A stretch of 64,000 bases of DNA from Rhizobiales bacterium 62-17 (lineage in GTDB: Bacteria > Pseudomonadota > Alphaproteobacteria > Rhizobiales > Beijerinckiaceae), in the NCBI GenBank assembly GCA_001898965.1, contig MKVW01000001.1:203810-267809 (forward strand), written 5' to 3'. The notes below the pieces were generated by a model. That model saw only the letters and a list, made by a program, of their open reading frames with translations, made no database searches and had not been told where the DNA came from. Positions 1-7,027 of this stretch are shown one piece after another; the first letter of the stretch is position 1, and every line of letters begins with the position of its first letter. The translations under genes were made by a program, and so were the position numbers.

Positions 1-680
1 GCTACGGCGAGGCGCTGGTTCTCAACGGCATTTCGCTGCGTCTGGAAGCCGGCCGGGCCATGGCTCTGTTGGGCCGCAATGGCACGGGCAAGACCACCTT
101 GATCAACACGATCGTGGGCGCGACGCGCTGGCGCGGTGGGTCGATCCTGTTCGATGGCAATGAGATGACGCGCTTGCGCTCCGACCAGCGGGCCCATCGC
201 GGCATCGGTTGGGTGCCGCAGGAACGCAATATCTTCAAATCGCTGACGGTTGACGAAAATCTCACAGCCATCATGCGGCCGGGTCCGTGGAATCTGAAGC
301 GCCTGTACGAGATGTTCCCACGTCTGGCCGAACGCAGGCGCAATATGGGCAACCAATTGTCGGGTGGCGAACAGCAGATGTTGGCGGTTGCCCGCGCCTT
401 GGCCCTCAACCCACGCTTGCTGTTGCTGGACGAGCCGTTGGAAGGGCTGGCGCCCATCATCGTCGATGAACTGCTCGCGGCGCTGCGGAAAATCATCCGC
501 GAGGAACAGATGGCCGCTATAGTGGTCGAACAGAGCGCCAAGAAGATACTGCCCTTGACGGACAGTGTCGTAATTTTGGAACGTGGTGCTGTCGTCTATG
601 ACGGGGAGAGCGAAGCTCTCGCCCAGGACGCCGACACCATGTCGCGTCTTCTGGGCGTCGCCGAACGCGGCGGCCACTGA
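1..680 (+). CDS. livF: Branched-chain amino acid-type ABC transporter ATP-binding protein, 5'-truncated
   Basis: ATPase subunit of a LivFGHMK-type (HAAT family) importer; it acts at the inner face of the membrane. The reading frame is open from the first bases of the window, so the start lies outside. Visible parts are the Walker A motif GRNGTGKTT, the Q-loop region VPQERNIF, the ABC signature LSGGEQQ and Walker B LLLLDEP. The short C-terminus ending LLGVAERGGH and the EGLAP sequence after Walker B are typical of LivF. The substrate cannot be read from the ATPase; such systems carry branched-chain amino acids, amides, urea or aromatic acids, and pobA lies 1.3 kb downstream. An 83-bp gap separates it from the next gene, so co-transcription is possible. 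Confidence 0.88.
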   Translation, partial: YGEALVLNGISLRLEAGRAMALLGRNGTGKTTLINTIVGATRWRGGSILFDGNEMTRLRSDQRAHRGIGWVPQERNIFKSLTVDENLTAIMRPGPWNLKRLYEMFPRLAERRRNMGNQLSGGEQQMLAVARALALNPRLLLLDEPLEGLAPIIVDELLAALRKIIREEQMAAIVVEQSAKKILPLTDSVVILERGAVVYDGESEALAQDADTMSRLLGVAERGGH

Positions 681-763
681 AGGTCGACTGGAGCGGGACG
701 CTAAAAAGCGGCTATCAGGTTTTTGCGACCTGCTCTCACTTGAGGGATTCGAAGGAGAATTCG

Positions 764-1870
764 ATGCAACGTAAGATACCGCCCTTTCGCGCAGATCATG
801 TCGGTTCGATCCTGCGCACCGCGCCTTTGAAGGAAGCGCGCGCCAAGAAGCTGAAGGGCGAGATCACCGCCGATCAGCTCAAGGCCGTCGAGGACGAAGA
901 GATTAAGAAAATCATCGCCAAGCAGGAAGAAGTGGGCCTGCACGCGATCACCGATGGCGAGTTCCGCCGCTCCTGGTGGCACTATGACTTCCTGAGCCAG
1001 CTTGACGGCGTCAAGCTCGCCGAGGTCGAAACCGGCATCAAGTTCACTGGCGTCACCACCAAGGCGGAAGCGCCTTACGTCTACGCCAAGCTCGGCTCGA
1101 AGCATCATCCCCACATCGAACATTTCAAGTTCGTGAAGGAACACACCAAGCGTACGCCGAAGATGTCGATCCCCTCGCCGTCGATGCTGCACTATCGCGG
1201 CGGCAGCAAGATGGTCGACTCCAAGATCTATCCGAAGTTCGAGGACTTCTGGCATGACCTGGGCCTCGCCTATCGCGAAGCGATCAAGGGCTTCTACGAC
1301 GCCGGCTGCCGCTATCTGCAGATCGACGACTGCTCGATGGCCTATTTCTGCGACGACAAGCAGCGTCAGATGCTGATCGAGCGCGGCGATGATCCCGATC
1401 AGCTCGAAAAGCTCTATGCGCAGACGCTCAACACCGCGCTCGAAGGCCGTCCGTCCGACATGGCCATCACGATGCACGTCTGCCGCGGCAACTTCCGCTC
1501 GACCTTCATCGCCTCGGGCGGCTACGAGCACATTGCCGATCTGATGTTCAACAAGATCGATCTCGACGGCTATTTCCTCGAATGGGACAATGATCGCTCG
1601 GGCGATCTGGCGCCGCTGCGCCACCTGCCGAAGAACAAAACGGTGGTGGTCGGCCTCGTCACCTCCAAGACCGGCGAGATGGAAAACAAGGACCAGATCA
1701 AGCGCCGTCTTGAGGAAGCCAGCAAATACACCGACATCGAGCAGCTCTGCCTGTCGCCGCAATGCGGCTTCGCCTCCACCGAGGAAGGCAATTCGATCAC
1801 CGAGCAGCAGCAGTGGGACAAGCTGCGCATGGTGGTCGAAGTGGCCGAAGAGGTTTGGGGCAAGGCCTGA
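764..1870 (+). CDS. Cobalamin-independent methionine synthase II-like (MetE C-terminal domain) protein
   Basis: A 368-residue single-domain protein of the Meth_synt_2 (UROD/MetE-like TIM barrel) superfamily, related to the YxjG/YxjH group, about half the length of full MetE. Expected zinc-site elements are visible: the HVC sequence in the middle, and a late Cys in SPQCGFAS. The N-terminal HVGSILR and DGEFRRSWW are also family hallmarks. I chose ATG at 764 because AAGGAG lies six bases upstream; a TTG at 740 in the same frame would add eight unlikely residues. The family transfers methyl groups from a folate or other donor to a thiol acceptor, but the acceptor here is not known. It need not be the housekeeping methionine synthase, since the N-terminal folate-binding half is missing. 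Confidence 0.82.
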   Translation: MQRKIPPFRADHVGSILRTAPLKEARAKKLKGEITADQLKAVEDEEIKKIIAKQEEVGLHAITDGEFRRSWWHYDFLSQLDGVKLAEVETGIKFTGVTTKAEAPYVYAKLGSKHHPHIEHFKFVKEHTKRTPKMSIPSPSMLHYRGGSKMVDSKIYPKFEDFWHDLGLAYREAIKGFYDAGCRYLQIDDCSMAYFCDDKQRQMLIERGDDPDQLEKLYAQTLNTALEGRPSDMAITMHVCRGNFRSTFIASGGYEHIADLMFNKIDLDGYFLEWDNDRSGDLAPLRHLPKNKTVVVGLVTSKTGEMENKDQIKRRLEEASKYTDIEQLCLSPQCGFASTEEGNSITEQQQWDKLRMVVEVAEEVWGKA

Positions 1871-1890
1871 TCACCTTGCCATGAATGCGC

Positions 1891-1920
1891 GGGGCGGCGG
1901 TGACGCCGCCCCGTTTTGTT
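1891..1920 (+). terminator. Rho-independent terminator after the MetE-like gene
   Basis: A perfect 9-bp stem GGGGCGGCG / CGCCGCCCC (1891-1899 and 1904-1912) with loop GTGA is followed by GTTTTGTT. It lies 20 bases after the stop codon and separates this gene from pobA. Confidence 0.85.
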
Positions 1921-1937
1921 GTCTGCCGATCGATAAG

Positions 1938-1949
1938 TTGACATTGTCA
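1938..1949 (+). promoter_or_regulatory. Possible pobA promoter -35 with overlapping dyad
   Basis: TTGACA at 1938-1943 matches a sigma-70 -35 box. It overlaps the dyad TGACA-T-TGTCA (1939-1949), which could be an operator. No convincing -10 box stands 16-18 bases downstream, and no PobR-type regulator is encoded nearby, so the call is weak. Confidence 0.3.
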
Positions 1950-2002
1950 TCGACGCCCATTTGGTCAGAATGGCAAAAGACTAAGAATTTCGAGGAAGCT
2001 TC

Positions 2003-3190
2003 ATGCGCACACAGGTTGGCATTATCGGAGCGGGGCCGGCGGGCCTGTTGCTGTCGCACCTTCTGCATTTGCAGGGGATCGATTCTGTCATCCTTGAATC
2101 GCGCAGCCGGCAATATTGCGAGCAGCGCGTCCGGGCGGGGCTTCTGGAACAGGGGTCGGTCGATCTTTTGAATGACACGGGCCTCGGCGAGCGCATGAAT
2201 CGCGAGGCTCTGGTCCATGACGGCATTGAGCTGTGTTTCGATGGCAAGCGTCGCCGCATCGATATTCACGAACTGACCGGCCGGCAGGTGTCGATCTACG
2301 GCCAGCAGGAAATCGTCAAGGACATCATCGCCGCGCGCCTCGCTGCTGGCGGCAAGATCATTTTCGAGGCGCAGGCTAAAGAGGTCGGTGGCTTCGAGGG
2401 CGACAAGCCTTTCATTCGCTATATGCACGAGGGCACCGAGCACCGGCTGGATTGCGACTATATCGCTGGTTGCGATGGCTTCCACGGCATCTGCCGTGAG
2501 GCGATTCCTGCCGATATTTTCAAAGGTTATGACCGACAATATCCCTTCGCGTGGCTCGGCATGCTCGTGCAGGCCAAGCCCACCGCCGACGAACTGATCT
2601 ACTGCCACCATCCGGAAGGCTTCGCGCTCTTCACCATGCGCTCGTCGACCGTGTCGCGCCTCTATCTGCAGGTGGACGTGGACGAGGATGCGAAGAACTG
2701 GTCGGAAGACCGCATCTGGGACGCCTTCCATCGCCGCCTCGGTCAGCACGACGGGCTCGAAGTCAGCATGGGGCCTCTGTCGCAGATCGCGGTGACGCCG
2801 ATGCGCAGTTTCGTCACTGAACCGATGCGGGTGGGGCGCATGTTCCTGGCCGGAGATTCCGCTCATATCGTGCCGCCGACCGGTGCCAAGGGCATGAATC
2901 TCGCCATTGCAGACGTCAGCGTGCTGGCTCGTGCCTTCATCGCCTATTACAAGAAGAACCGCACCGATCTGTTCGATGCCTATAGCGCCACCTGCTTGCA
3001 GCGCGTCTGGCGTGCCCAGCACTTCTCCTGGTGGATGACGTCGATGATGCATCCGGTCGCCGGCAGTGCTTTCGACAACGAACGCCAGATCGCCGAACTC
3101 GAGGCTGTCACCTCGTCGCGGGCCGGCTCGACCTTCCTGGCCGAGAACTATTCCGGCCTGCCGCTCGCCTCCTGGCGTGAGCCGGTCTAG
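2003..3190 (+). CDS. pobA: 4-hydroxybenzoate 3-monooxygenase
   Basis: Flavoprotein hydroxylase that turns 4-hydroxybenzoate into protocatechuate using NAD(P)H and O2, feeding the beta-ketoadipate pathway. Its 395 residues match the Pseudomonas enzyme length (394). The FAD site is GAGPAG at residues 9-14, the second dinucleotide motif is CDGFHG in the middle, and the GD motif is GDSAHIVPPTGAKGMN toward the C-terminus. The start is ATG with GAGGAAG four bases upstream. It sits behind a terminator with its own upstream region and is followed after eight bases by a thioesterase, so the two probably form an operon. Protocatechuate ring-cleavage genes are not in the window. Confidence 0.95.
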   Translation: MRTQVGIIGAGPAGLLLSHLLHLQGIDSVILESRSRQYCEQRVRAGLLEQGSVDLLNDTGLGERMNREALVHDGIELCFDGKRRRIDIHELTGRQVSIYGQQEIVKDIIAARLAAGGKIIFEAQAKEVGGFEGDKPFIRYMHEGTEHRLDCDYIAGCDGFHGICREAIPADIFKGYDRQYPFAWLGMLVQAKPTADELIYCHHPEGFALFTMRSSTVSRLYLQVDVDEDAKNWSEDRIWDAFHRRLGQHDGLEVSMGPLSQIAVTPMRSFVTEPMRVGRMFLAGDSAHIVPPTGAKGMNLAIADVSVLARAFIAYYKKNRTDLFDAYSATCLQRVWRAQHFSWWMTSMMHPVAGSAFDNERQIAELEAVTSSRAGSTFLAENYSGLPLASWREPV

Positions 3191-3198
3191 AGCTGCCT

Positions 3199-3612
3199 AT
3201 GAGCACCGGCGTTCCCTTCCTTGACCACTGCGGCATCGAGCGCATTTTCCGGCAGGACGGCGTATGCCGTGTCGCGGTCGATCCGACGCCGGAGAAGACC
3301 AATCGGGTGCAGGCGGCGCACGGCGGCTTGCTGATGACCCTGCTCGATGCGGCCCTGGCCGGCGCCTGCACGTCGACCTTGCCGGAGCCCCAGATGGTGG
3401 CCACCGTCGATATGCAGGTCGCCTTTCTGACGCCGGGCCGGGGGCATCTGGTGGCCGAGGGCCGGCTTCTCAAGGCGACCAAATCCCTGATGTTCGCTGA
3501 AGGCGAGGTGCGTAACGCGGCCGGCGAGATCGTCGCCAAGGCATCGGGCCAGTTTTGGGTGCTGCATGGCGAGCGGGTTAAGGCCAAACTTGGTTCGCAA
3601 TCGGATGTTTAG
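3199..3612 (+). CDS. PaaI-family hotdog-fold thioesterase
   Basis: A 137-residue single hotdog-domain protein. The PaaI/4HBT signature HGGLLMTLLDAALAGA lies near residues 41-56, followed by TVDMQVAFLTPG, the usual central strand. Such enzymes hydrolyse acyl-CoA thioesters, often aromatic ones (hydroxyphenylacetyl-CoA, hydroxybenzoyl-CoA). The gene begins eight bases after pobA, so a role in 4-hydroxybenzoate or related acyl-CoA catabolism is a reasonable inference. The exact substrate is unknown. The ribosome-binding site is poor, consistent with translation coupled to pobA. Confidence 0.8.
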   Translation: MSTGVPFLDHCGIERIFRQDGVCRVAVDPTPEKTNRVQAAHGGLLMTLLDAALAGACTSTLPEPQMVATVDMQVAFLTPGRGHLVAEGRLLKATKSLMFAEGEVRNAAGEIVAKASGQFWVLHGERVKAKLGSQSDV

Positions 3613-3697
3613 CCGTTAGATTTCCGCGCCAACGGCGAAAGAGCTTGCAACCAACAGCCATGCTAATCATTGTCAGGACAGCGAGCTGAGAGGCTTT

Positions 3698-3760
3698 GAC
3701 GTTTGACGGAGTCAAACGTCGGAGGGCGAGGTGGCAAATTTCGCGGGAAGCGCGATTTGC
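3698..3760. repeat. Two consecutive intergenic hairpins (copy 1 of a dispersed element)
   Basis: Hairpin A has perfect 10-bp arms GACGTTTGAC (3698-3707) and GTCAAACGTC (3711-3720) with loop GGA. Thirteen bases later hairpin B pairs GCAAAT-TT-CGCG (3734-3745) with CGCGATTTGC (3751-3760). No T-run follows either, so this is not a standard terminator. The same two-hairpin arrangement, with related arm sequences, recurs at 61625-61703, and hairpin B alone at 34865-34899. The element occupies most of the gap in front of the small membrane protein gene. Confidence 0.6.
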
Positions 3761-3774
3761 TCTGGGGCAGCGGA

Positions 3775-4035
3775 ATGTCGGTCGATAGCCAGACCAAACA
3801 GGATGGCGGATCCCCCAAGCGCGGCGAAAACGCCGACGCGCCCGTCGATTATGCGCACCGCCATTTCGTCAATCTGGTCGCGACGATCGTGTTGTTGGTG
3901 CTCGCCTTCGCCTCGATATGGACCGTGCGCGCCTTTGACGCCTATGAAACGCGCCAGCGTTGCATCAATTCTGGCCGCAAGGACTGTATTCCCGTCGCCG
4001 CCCCGCCGAAGGGCCTGGTGCAATTCGTTCGCTGA
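3775..4035 (+). CDS. Small single-span membrane protein of unknown function
   Basis: An 86-residue protein with a hydrophilic N-terminus, one transmembrane helix (about residues 31-52, rich in Val/Leu/Ala) and a short tail. The tail carries two cysteines in the pattern RCINSGRKDC and ends in VRF-like basic residues. I do not recognise a named family. The start chosen is ATG at 3775; the frame extends up to a TTG at 3703, but that stretch overlaps the intergenic hairpins and looks non-coding. Convergent with the TerC gene, with a shared terminator between them. Confidence 0.6.
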   Translation: MSVDSQTKQDGGSPKRGENADAPVDYAHRHFVNLVATIVLLVLAFASIWTVRAFDAYETRQRCINSGRKDCIPVAAPPKGLVQFVR

Positions 4036-4055
4036 CGGTTTTTCACCCCAAAATA

Positions 4056-4085
4056 AAAACGCCCGCTGTTGTCAGCGGGCGTTTT
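4056..4085. terminator. Bidirectional terminator between convergent genes
   Basis: A perfect 13-bp inverted repeat, AAAACGCCCGCTG (4056-4068) and its complement (4073-4085), with loop TTGT. A-run and T-run flank both sides, so it can stop transcription from either direction. Confidence 0.9.
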
Positions 4086-4105
4086 CAATCGCAAGCGATG
4101 AAACG

Positions 4106-4795
4106 CTATTGCGCCACTTCGCGGGCCTGATGGCGGTTCTTCAAAATGATGCCGACCAGCACCACCAGAGCCGCGCCGAGGATCGGCAGGCCGTAGTGAA
4201 CCAAGACCGATGGCAAGTTCGCGAACGTTTCGGCCAGGGCATGTTCGTCGGCGATCAACTCGCCGGCGACCCAGCCGAGCAGGGCAGCGCCCGCCCACAC
4301 CAGCCACGGCCATTTCTCGAGCATGAGAATGACGAGCTGCGCCCCGAAGACGATCAACGGGACGGATATGCCGAGACCGATGATGATGAGCGCCCAATTG
4401 CCATGGGCGGCCGCAGCGATCGCCACCACGTTATCGAGCGACATGACCAGGTCAGCCACCGCGATGACGCGAACGGCACCCCAGATGTTGTTCGATTCCT
4501 TGATGTCCTTCTCATCGGCATTTTCGATGAGCAGTTGCACCGCGATCCACAGCAGCAACAGGCCGCCGATGATCTTCAAGAACGGCAGCTGCATCAGCTC
4601 GGTGACGACAGCGGTGAAAATGATACGCAGCAGGATGGCGACACCCGCGCCAAGAATAATGCCCCACTTGCGATTTGCCGGAGTCAGTCCGCGGCAGGCG
4701 AGCGCGATGACCACCGCATTGTCGCCCGACAGCAGAATGTTGATCCACATGATTTTAAGCAGCTGCACCAGAAAGGTGCCGGTATCCACATCCAT
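4106..4795 (-). CDS. TerC family integral membrane protein (YjbE/YkoY type)
   Basis: A 229-residue polytopic protein with about seven hydrophobic segments. The two repeated TerC motifs are clear: GDNAVVIALACR near residues 24-35 and SLDNVVAIAAAA near 119-130. These acidic intramembrane residues are thought to bind metal. Family members export manganese or support metal loading of secreted proteins; others are linked to tellurite resistance. Here Mn2+ export is the best guess but not proven. I looked for a yybP-ykoY manganese riboswitch in the 133-bp leader and saw none; the leader instead holds a 14-bp tandem repeat. The ATG at 4795 has only a weak ribosome-binding site (GGGAACGG). Confidence 0.88.
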   Translation of the reverse strand: MDVDTGTFLVQLLKIMWINILLSGDNAVVIALACRGLTPANRKWGIILGAGVAILLRIIFTAVVTELMQLPFLKIIGGLLLLWIAVQLLIENADEKDIKESNNIWGAVRVIAVADLVMSLDNVVAIAAAAHGNWALIIIGLGISVPLIVFGAQLVILMLEKWPWLVWAGAALLGWVAGELIADEHALAETFANLPSVLVHYGLPILGAALVVLVGIILKNRHQAREVAQ

Positions 4796-4856
4796 CAGCC
4801 GTTCCCATGTCTCGTGAGTTTTACAGGGACCTAATTGAGGGGCCTTACGGGGTCAA

Positions 4857-4940
4857 GTCTACGAAGGTTTGTCTACGCAGGATTGTCTACGGAGATTTGT
4901 CTACGGGCGTGGGTATACTAGGGCGTGTCTACTGAGCTTT
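4857..4940. repeat. Six tandem 14-bp repeats
   Basis: Six consecutive 14-bp units with no gaps: GTCTACGAAGGTTT, GTCTACGCAGGATT, GTCTACGGAGATTT, GTCTACGGGCGTGG, GTATACTAGGGCGT and GTCTACTGAGCTTT. The first seven bases are best conserved. The array lies in the leader of the minus-strand terC gene and its last unit contains the TAG stop codon of the upstream pyroglutamyl peptidase gene. Confidence 0.9.
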
Positions 4941-5657
4941 ACGGGAAAATCTTTGCGTCCGCGCCAGAAGCCTAACGGCGATAGCCACGGCCTGGGTTGC
5001 TTCCGACAAGCTTGGCAGCGGCGTTGACCGGGGGCGTCTGTCGGCTGAGGGGCGCGGGATGGGCCGCCGCCGCCGTAGGCGCGGCACGTGAATGAACCCC
5101 ACTGGCCCGTCGAATAGATCAAGCGTTACATATAGCGTCTGGTTGCAGAGATAATCGCCGGCGTCCCGAGAGACGGCGACCGGAATGCCGTCGTCATGGA
5201 TGGCACTGGCGAGCTGAACCGGGTTCCATCGCGCGCGGCGTAGCGCTGGCCCGCCCGGCGCCACGGCGAATTGCCGGTTCATCGCCCCATCGGCGTCGGG
5301 ATGCAGCACCGTCAGGCGGTTACGGGCCTGCGCCTCGATACTGATCACCCGCCGCCGGCCGGCGAGGCCCAAATGGACGACGATATCGGGGCGATGTTGC
5401 CCCAGGAGCGCCTCCAGGCGATCGGCAACCCCGGCGAAGCGCACCGGCATCACCGCGACGCGCAGCTCAATATCGGCCAGCGCCAGGGCGGGCAGGCGCC
5501 GCAGCCGGCGGACGATCGCCTCGGTCGGATTGGTCGGGGCGCCGGGAAAGGCGCCGAAAGCCGTCACGAGGACGCGGACGCCACGACGGTTGGATGGCTC
5601 AGTGTGACCATTTTGCATCATGCTCGCTCGGCCGTTCTCGCGTCTTCTGGGCGCCAT
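4929..5657 (-). CDS. pcp: Pyroglutamyl-peptidase I (C15 cysteine peptidase)
   Basis: Removes N-terminal pyroglutamate from peptides; cytoplasmic. The catalytic triad is visible: Glu in ISIEAQARN, Cys in DAGDYLCNQT, His in VGFIHVP. The N-terminal VLVTAFGAFPGAPTNPT is a family signature. Two oddities: the segment after the catalytic His is unusually arginine/proline-rich (about 20 residues) before a normal terminal helix, and the stop codon falls inside the 14-bp tandem repeat array. The start is uncertain; ATG codons at 5657, 5621 and 5618 are all possible, and the conserved domain begins only near residue 28 of the longest form. Confidence 0.85.
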   Translation of the reverse strand: MAPRRRENGRASMMQNGHTEPSNRRGVRVLVTAFGAFPGAPTNPTEAIVRRLRRLPALALADIELRVAVMPVRFAGVADRLEALLGQHRPDIVVHLGLAGRRRVISIEAQARNRLTVLHPDADGAMNRQFAVAPGGPALRRARWNPVQLASAIHDDGIPVAVSRDAGDYLCNQTLYVTLDLFDGPVGFIHVPRLRRRRPIPRPSADRRPRSTPLPSLSEATQAVAIAVRLLARTQRFSRKAQ

Positions 5658-5744
5658 GGCCCGGTCCCATTCTGGTCACCTTTGCCCGGCATCTGCGATA
5701 AACCGCAGGATAGTCGCGCCAGGATACTCACGCTTTGCGCAGGC

Positions 5745-5759
5745 TTAAACCTTCGTTAA
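5745..5759. promoter_or_regulatory. Perfect CtrA-type box TTAA-N7-TTAA
   Basis: TTAA at 5745-5748, seven bases, then TTAA at 5756-5759: the full consensus for the alphaproteobacterial cell-cycle regulator CtrA. It sits in a divergent intergenic region, 68 bases before the lipoprotein hydrolase start and 87 before the longest pcp start. Either gene could be the target. One GANTC site (5820-5824) lies just before the hydrolase start codon. Confidence 0.55.
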
Positions 5760-5827
5760 TCCGGCCATTCCACCAATGCGCCGATCCTGCGCCGCTGGCG
5801 CGTCCTGGCAATCTGCTCCGATTCTGA

Positions 5828-7027
5828 ATGACCGCGCCGTCGAACAACCTCCGTCTGCCTCATTTGGCCCTCCTCGCCCTGCTGGGCGCGGGATTGGCCG
5901 GTTGCACCTCGGTGGGCGCCGTCACGGATATGACCGCCAGTGCGGTCGGCAATGCCGGCAACCTCTTTTCCTCGTCGCCGGCCGGCGACCCGCTGCCTGT
6001 GGATATGTTCGTCGCCTCGACGCGGCGCAATGACCGGGGCGCCTCTGAGCGTGATTTGTCGGACGGCACGGCGCATTTTTCCCTGGTCACGGTTTCCGTC
6101 CCGCCTAATCACCGGGCCGGTAATATCGAAACCCCGACATTCGGCCGTCCCAACCCGGAAAAACACTTCACCTTGGTGCGCAGCCGCCGTCTTGGTGAGC
6201 CGTCGATGGCACAGGAGGTGGCAACCCATCTGTCTGGCCGCATCGGTTCCAACCGCGACGTGCTCGTCTTCGTGCATGGCTTCAACACTTCGCTGGAGGA
6301 GGCGCGTTTCCGCTTGGCGCAGATCGTCGCCGACGGCCGATTTGGCGGCGTGCCGATCCTCTTCACCTGGCCGGCGCAGGATGGCTTGCTCGCCTATGCC
6401 TCGGCCAAGGAAAACGCCACCGTCTCGCGCGATGCGCTGACCAGTTTGCTCAATGAGATTTCGGCCTTGCCGTCAGTCGGGCGTGTTCACGTGCTGGCGC
6501 ATTCCATGGGGGCGTGGCTCGCCATGGAAGCGCTGCGTGAATCGGCGATCGGCAGCCGCAGCCTGCTCAATGGCCGCCTCGGCAATGTCATGTTGGCGGC
6601 GCCTGATATCGATGTCGCCGTGTTCCGCCAGCAGATGGCGCGGCTGCCGGGCGCCAATGTGTCGGTTTTCTCCTCCACCAGCGATCGCGCGCTCAATCTC
6701 TCGAGCCGCCTCGTCGGCGAGCGGGTGCGCGTCGGTGCGATCAATCCGACCGATGCCAAGGATCGCGCCGAACTCGATCGTCTTGGCGTCAAGGTCTATG
6801 ACCTCAGCGCTTTCTCCGATGGCTGGATCAATCACGGCGCTTATGCCAGCGCGCCCGACGTGGTGCGTCGGATCGGTGCGCAAATCGCGCGCCCGCGCGC
6901 TGAAGACGCCCGCGAGATTTCCGTCATCGATGGCGGCGTGAGTGTCGATCAGCGCCCGCGCACGCCGGCTATTGAGAGCCAGCCCCTTCCACCACCTGTG
7001 GCGGCGTCGGCGGCAGCGGCACAGTAG
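5828..7027 (+). CDS. Alpha/beta-hydrolase lipoprotein (DUF900 / COG4782 family)
   Basis: A 399-residue predicted lipoprotein: signal peptide with lipobox LAGC (Cys26), then a serine hydrolase domain. Conserved points are the oxyanion-region VFVHGFNTS near 148-155, the nucleophile elbow AHSMG with Ser226, an Asp in AAPDID and a C-terminal His in WINHGAY. The substrate of this family is unknown. The last 60 residues are low-complexity and Pro/Ala-rich. The 3' end overlaps the convergent lytic transglycosylase gene by 59 bases. A CtrA-type box lies upstream. The ATG has little Shine-Dalgarno sequence in front of it. Confidence 0.82.
   Translation: MTAPSNNLRLPHLALLALLGAGLAGCTSVGAVTDMTASAVGNAGNLFSSSPAGDPLPVDMFVASTRRNDRGASERDLSDGTAHFSLVTVSVPPNHRAGNIETPTFGRPNPEKHFTLVRSRRLGEPSMAQEVATHLSGRIGSNRDVLVFVHGFNTSLEEARFRLAQIVADGRFGGVPILFTWPAQDGLLAYASAKENATVSRDALTSLLNEISALPSVGRVHVLAHSMGAWLAMEALRESAIGSRSLLNGRLGNVMLAAPDIDVAVFRQQMARLPGANVSVFSSTSDRALNLSSRLVGERVRVGAINPTDAKDRAELDRLGVKVYDLSAFSDGWINHGAYASAPDVVRRIGAQIARPRAEDAREISVIDGGVSVDQRPRTPAIESQPLPPPVAASAAAAQ

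Noticed and set aside
4857..4940. CRISPR array
   Set aside because: Units of 14 bp abut with no spacers, and no cas genes are present.
4796..4990. A yybP-ykoY manganese riboswitch upstream of terC
   Set aside because: TerC genes often have one, but I could not find the conserved core or a switchable hairpin in the leader, only the 14-bp tandem repeats.
5015..5090. Frameshifted pyroglutamyl peptidase pseudogene
   Set aside because: The frame resumes a plausible terminal helix after the Arg-rich patch and all catalytic residues are intact; kept as a functional gene with a note.
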